From Actinomycetes bacterium (GTDB taxonomy: Bacteria > Actinomycetota > Actinomycetes > Mycobacteriales > Mycobacteriaceae): a stretch of 8,121 nt of DNA. Of this stretch, positions 4,839 through 8,121 are shown one piece after another. The stretch spans positions 1 through 8,121 of the forward strand of contig JAEZDV010000385.1 in NCBI GenBank assembly GCA_023417985.1. The letters run 5' to 3'. Both the position numbers and the translations under genes were made by a program. Below the pieces are notes generated by a model. The model was not told the DNA's origin. It saw nothing but the letters and a program-made list of their open reading frames with translations, and made no database searches. Position 1 is the first letter of the stretch. Each line of letters opens with the position of its first letter.

Positions 4839-7051
4839 CCAACGGCGACACCCCCGAGCAGATCGCCGGCATCGAGACGAGTGCCGGAACCGAGCTGAGT
4901 GCCACACCCAGCACCCCCCGACCGCAGGGACGCGTGGCCACCGCCACCAGCGCCCCACCCGCCGCGATCAACTCGCAGCTGAGGGCGGGCCCGAGCGACG
5001 GCCTGCCCAGTGATCGCTACCTCAACCGCGAATTGAGCTGGCTCGACTTCAACGCACGAGTGCTGGCGCTGGCAGAGGACACGTCGCAGCCGTTGCTCGA
5101 ACGCGCCAAGTTCCTGGCGATCTTCGCGTCGAATCTCGACGAGTTCTACATGGTGCGTGTCGCCGGACTCAAGCGTCGCGCGGAGACGGGACTGTCGGTC
5201 CGGTCGGCCGACGGCCTCTCCCCCCGGGCTCAGCTCGCACTCATCGCGTCGAGCACGCAGGAACTCGCAGGCCGGCATGCCCAGGTCTTCCTCGACTCGG
5301 TTCTACCTGCGCTCGAAGCCGAGGGCATCTCGATCATCAAATGGTCCGACCTGACGGCCGACGAGCGCGACCGACTCACGCGATACTTCGCCGAGCAGGT
5401 GTTCCCGGTGCTCACTCCACTCGCTGTCGACCCCGCGCATCCCTTCCCCTACATCAGCGGATTGAGCCTGAATCTCGCTGTGACGGTGAAGGATTGCGAA
5501 TCCTCCGGTGAGCACTTCGCCCGAGTGAAGGTCCCCGACAACGTCGATCGGTTCGTCCGAGTCGACCGCGCGGGCTCGCTGCACGGTCTCGCCGCCTTCC
5601 TCCCGCTCGAAGAACTCATCGCCGCGCACCTCGACGTCCTGTTCCCCGGAATGGAAATCGTGGAGCACCACGCGTTCCGGGTGACGCGCAACGCCGATTT
5701 CGAGGTCGAAGAGGACCGCGACGAAGACCTCCTCAAAGCACTCGAACGCGAACTCGCACGCCGACGCTTCGGCTCACCCGTCCGCCTCGAAGTGTCGGAC
5801 GACATGACCGAGCACATGCTCGATCTGCTGCTGCGCGAACTGGATGTCGACCCTGCGGATGTCGTCCAGCTACCCGGCCTCCTCGACCTGTCGTGCCTGT
5901 GGCAGGTGCATGCCGTCGACCGTCCCGATCTCAAGGACGTGCCGTTCGTTCCCGCAACGCATTTCGCGTTCGGTGAGAGGGAGACACCGAAAAGCGTCTT
6001 CTCGACGCTGCGGGAGGGCGACATCCTCGTCCACCACCCGTACGACTCCTTCTCGACGAGCGTGCAGCGGTTCATCGAGCAGGCGGCCGCGGACAGCCAG
6101 GTGCTCGCAATCAAGCAGACGCTGTACCGCACCTCCGGTGATTCCCCGATCGTCGATGCACTGGTGGCTGCCGCGGAGGCGGGCAAACAGGTGGTCGCAC
6201 TCGTCGAGATCAAGGCCCGCTTCGACGAACAGGCGAACATCAAGTGGGCACGCAAACTCGAGCAGGCGGGCGTGCACGTCGTCTACGGACTGGTGGGGCT
6301 CAAGACCCACTGCAAGACGTGCCTGGTCGTCCGCCGTGAAGGTTCGACGATCCGCCGCTACTGCCACATAGGTACGGGCAACTACAACCCGAAGACCGCA
6401 CGACTCTACGAAGACGTGGGCCTGCTCACTTCGTCGCCTGAGATCGGGGCCGACCTGACGGACCTCTTCAACACGCTCACCGGCTACTCGCGCAAAGCGC
6501 AGTACCGCAACCTGCTCGTGGCACCGCACGGGGTCCGCAAGGGCATCATCGAGCGGATCGACCGGGAGATCGAGCACCACTCGGCGGGCCGGCCCACCCG
6601 GGTTCGGCTCAAGGCCAACGCTCTCGTCGACGAGCAGGTCATCGACGCGTTGTATCGCGCGTCGCGGGCCGGCGTACCCGTCGAGATCGTCGTACGTGGA
6701 ATCTGCGCGCTCAAACCGGGCGTCCCGGGCCTGAGCGAGAACATCACGGTCCGATCCATTCTCGGCCGGTTCCTCGAACATTCGCGCATTTTCCACTTCC
6801 TGGGAAGCGAGGAATCCTGGATCGGCAGCGCCGACATGATGCACCGCAATCTCGATCGCCGGGTCGAGGTCATGGTGCAGGTGAAGAACCCTCGGCTCGC
6901 ACAGCAGTTGCAGGACATCTTCGACTCCGCGCTCGATCCGGCCACACGGTGCTGGACGCTCGAGGCCGACGGCACGTGGACCGCATCCCCTGCCCCGGGC
7001 ACCGCGGCGCGCGATCATCAGATGGAACTCATGCGCAGCCGCGCATCGTGA
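4835..7051 (+). CDS. ppk: Polyphosphate kinase 1
   Basis: PPK1 reversibly moves the gamma-phosphate of ATP onto long-chain polyphosphate, supporting stress survival and phosphate storage. The 738-residue protein is full length. Residues 1 to about 55 form a Thr/Ser/Pro/Ala-rich, probably disordered extension. The N domain starts at RYLNRELSWLDFNARVL (61-77). The phospholipase-D-like C1 and C2 domains carry IKQTLYR (R432), EIKARFDEQAN (R462), LKTHCK (H492) and RYCHIGTGNYNPKTARLY (H511). H492 and H511 match E. coli H435, the autophosphorylated residue, and H454 in motif and in their 19-residue spacing; R432 and R462 match E. coli R375 and R405. VDEQVIDALYRAS and the SADMMHRNLDRRVEV segment complete C2. 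The GTG start overlaps the cofC stop as GTGA, so coupled translation is likely, with a possible separate leaderless transcript. Nothing catalytic is missing. Confidence 0.98.
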   Translation: MTNGDTPEQIAGIETSAGTELSATPSTPRPQGRVATATSAPPAAINSQLRAGPSDGLPSDRYLNRELSWLDFNARVLALAEDTSQPLLERAKFLAIFASNLDEFYMVRVAGLKRRAETGLSVRSADGLSPRAQLALIASSTQELAGRHAQVFLDSVLPALEAEGISIIKWSDLTADERDRLTRYFAEQVFPVLTPLAVDPAHPFPYISGLSLNLAVTVKDCESSGEHFARVKVPDNVDRFVRVDRAGSLHGLAAFLPLEELIAAHLDVLFPGMEIVEHHAFRVTRNADFEVEEDRDEDLLKALERELARRRFGSPVRLEVSDDMTEHMLDLLLRELDVDPADVVQLPGLLDLSCLWQVHAVDRPDLKDVPFVPATHFAFGERETPKSVFSTLREGDILVHHPYDSFSTSVQRFIEQAAADSQVLAIKQTLYRTSGDSPIVDALVAAAEAGKQVVALVEIKARFDEQANIKWARKLEQAGVHVVYGLVGLKTHCKTCLVVRREGSTIRRYCHIGTGNYNPKTARLYEDVGLLTSSPEIGADLTDLFNTLTGYSRKAQYRNLLVAPHGVRKGIIERIDREIEHHSAGRPTRVRLKANALVDEQVIDALYRASRAGVPVEIVVRGICALKPGVPGLSENITVRSILGRFLEHSRIFHFLGSEESWIGSADMMHRNLDRRVEVMVQVKNPRLAQQLQDIFDSALDPATRCWTLEADGTWTASPAPGTAARDHQMELMRSRAS

Positions 7052-7054
7052 TGC

Positions 7055-7058
7055 GGAG
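7055..7058 (+). promoter_or_regulatory. Ribosome binding site of mutT1
   Basis: GGAG is followed by 6 bases and then GTG at 7065. It lies in the 13-base gap after the ppk stop and fixes the mutT1 start. It also falls within a five-codon reading frame that links the ppk stop to the mutT1 start. Confidence 0.65.
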
Positions 7059-7064
7059 ATACAG

Positions 7065-8006
7065 GTGACCGATTCGTCCGATAAGCCGATAAAGGCCAAC
7101 ATCTTTGCCGCGGGCGCGGTGCTGTGGCGACCCGCAGGTGGCACCTCGAGCCGTTCCGCGCTCGGTCCGATCGAGGTCGCGGTCGTGCACCGGCCGCGAT
7201 ACGACGACTGGTCGTTTCCGAAGGGAAAGCTGGATCCCGGAGAAACCGCTGTCGTCGCGGCAGTTCGGGAGATTCGGGAGGAGACCGGATTCCAGGCCGT
7301 ACTGGGTCGGCACCTCGGGCGCGTGACCTATCCGGTACCCGGGCACCGGAAACTCAAGCGGGTGGACTACTGGGCCGCGAAGCCGGTCGGTGGCGAGTTC
7401 GTACCGAACGACGAAGTCGACGAACTACGTTGGGTATCACCGGATTCCGCCTTCGACCAGCTGTCGTACCCGATGGACCGCAGCGTTCTTCGCCGGTTCC
7501 GGCTGCTGCCCGCCGATACCGCGACCGTCCTGATCGTCCGACATGCGAAGGCTGGGAGCCGGAAGAAGCACCGGGGTGACGACCGGGCCCGGCCCCTCGA
7601 TTCGGCAGGCAGGACCCAGGCGGCCGCGCTCGTTCCGCAACTGCGTGCGTTCGGTGGCGACAGCGTCACGGCGGCGGACCGCACGCGGTGCATCGATACC
7701 GTGGCACCCTTCGCCGCGGACCTCGGTGTCGAGGTGGTGCTCGAACCCTCGCTGTCGGAAGAGGAGTACAACAGCGATCCCCAACTCGGCCGTAAGCGCA
7801 CACTCGACATCGTCGCCCGCGGTGGCACGCCGGTGATCTGCAGCCAGGGAAAGGTGATTCCCGATCTCGTCTCGTGGTGGGCAGCCCGGGACGGTGTCAC
7901 GCTGCCACCGGCGCGCAACCGCAAGGCGAGCATGTGGGTGTTGTCGCTGCAGGGCGATCGCCTCGTCGCCGCCGATCATCTCGACAGCCCTCTGCCCCCG
8001 AAGTAA
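7065..8006 (+). CDS. mutT1: Two-domain Nudix hydrolase / histidine phosphatase, MutT1-like
   Basis: Mycobacterial MutT1 cleaves oxidised guanine nucleotides such as 8-oxo-(d)GTP and can act on dinucleoside polyphosphates; the same role is inferred here. The 313-residue protein has an N-terminal Nudix domain (about 10-148) with an exact GX5EX7REUXEEXGU box at 54-76 (key residues R68, E69, E72, E73), preceded by WSFPKGK at 49-55. A C-terminal histidine phosphatase domain (about 150-310) has LIVRHAKAGSRKK at 156-168 with R159 and the phospho-acceptor H160, and R206 in TAADRTRC. At the place where many histidine phosphatases have a second catalytic His, it reads VICSQGKVIPD (257-267), as I recall for actinobacterial MutT1. 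The GTG start has a GGAG site 6 bases upstream. It follows ppk by 13 bases on the same strand and ends with TAA. The block ppk1-mutT1 is also adjacent in M. tuberculosis. Confidence 0.95.
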   Translation: MTDSSDKPIKANIFAAGAVLWRPAGGTSSRSALGPIEVAVVHRPRYDDWSFPKGKLDPGETAVVAAVREIREETGFQAVLGRHLGRVTYPVPGHRKLKRVDYWAAKPVGGEFVPNDEVDELRWVSPDSAFDQLSYPMDRSVLRRFRLLPADTATVLIVRHAKAGSRKKHRGDDRARPLDSAGRTQAAALVPQLRAFGGDSVTAADRTRCIDTVAPFAADLGVEVVLEPSLSEEEYNSDPQLGRKRTLDIVARGGTPVICSQGKVIPDLVSWWAARDGVTLPPARNRKASMWVLSLQGDRLVAADHLDSPLPPK

Positions 8007-8019
8007 TCCGTGTAATCCG
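8003..8019 (+). repeat. Short tandem direct repeat at the mutT1 stop codon
   Basis: GTAATCCG occurs at 8003-8010 and again at 8012-8019, with a 9-base period. The first copy contains the mutT1 TAA stop. It looks like a small local duplication and would supply a second TAA just downstream in another frame. Confidence 0.6.
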
Positions 8020-8099
8020 AACGTCCACCCGCGAATTCGGGGCGATTCGGACAGTGCACTCCCCGGGCAGCCATCAACAGCGTGCAGACGACGACGGCG
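8007..8099. other. Short non-coding stretch after mutT1
   Basis: No reading frame with recognisable protein character is seen on either strand. There is a distant inverted repeat, TCCGAA 8016-8021 with TTCGGA 8046-8051, and an EcoRI-type palindrome at 8033-8038. In M. tuberculosis hupB lies convergently beyond mutT1. Its Lys/Ala-rich tail is not visible here, so any such gene would lie past the right edge. Confidence 0.5.
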
Positions 8100-8121
8100 G
8101 CTACCGGACCCTGCCGGTAGC
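8100..8121 (+). terminator. Perfect hairpin at the right edge, possible terminator after mutT1
   Basis: GCTACCGG (8100-8107) and CCGGTAGC (8114-8121) form an uninterrupted 8-base-pair stem with a 6-base loop. It sits 93 bases after the mutT1 stop and reads equally on both strands, as expected between convergent genes. The window ends exactly with the stem, so a U-tract or a longer stem cannot be judged. A fold-back artefact at a contig end is also possible. Confidence 0.45.

Noticed and set aside
5870..7144. A 424-codon minus-strand frame opposite ppk
   Set aside because: ppk has full family motifs throughout this region. The antisense protein shows only shadow composition.
8007..8121. Minus-strand open frame across the right edge as a possible hupB 3' end
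   Set aside because: The translation lacks the Lys/Ala-rich tail expected of actinobacterial HU and shows no recognisable motif. The stretch is too short to call.

Overview
The window looks like chromosomal core DNA from a high-GC actinobacterium of the Nocardiaceae type, most likely Rhodococcus or a close relative. This rests on strong G/C preference at third codon positions, frequent GTG starts, proteins that read like Mycobacterium tuberculosis counterparts recalled from memory, and a gene order that largely matches the tuberculosis block ddlA - gpdA2 - fbiD - ppk1 - mutT1 (Rv2981c to Rv2985). No database search was possible.

Layout. The left half is on the minus strand. Transcription order is gpsA (3975 to 2977), a Cys/Met-metabolism PLP-dependent enzyme (2971 to 1838), ddl (1764 to 658), then the 5' part of proA (602 to beyond the left edge). 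The right half is on the plus strand: cofC/fbiD (4116-4838), ppk (4835-7051) and a two-domain mutT1 (7065-8006). The two arms diverge from a 140-base intergenic region (3976-4115). The last 115 bases (8007-8121) hold no convincing gene and end in a perfect hairpin.

Biology. The leftward arm combines a glycerol-3-phosphate supply step for phospholipids (GpsA), a sulfur amino acid enzyme of uncertain substrate, the D-Ala-D-Ala ligase of peptidoglycan synthesis, and a proline biosynthesis enzyme. The rightward arm encodes the guanylyltransferase of coenzyme F420 synthesis, polyphosphate kinase, and a Nudix/histidine-phosphatase nucleotide sanitiser. All three act on nucleotides or high-energy phosphate. 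cofC and ppk overlap by 4 bases, and mutT1 follows 13 bases after ppk, so they probably form an operon.

I see no mobile element, CRISPR array, RNA gene or new defence or biosynthetic system. The window is mostly ordinary core genome. The points worth a second look are: apparent sequence degradation inside proA at the left edge; the unexpected ddl-proA junction; the divergent PLP enzyme between gpsA and ddl; a repeated TGnCACAAT promoter-like motif directly before cofC and ppk that suggests leaderless transcripts; and overlapping inverted repeats just upstream of ddl.
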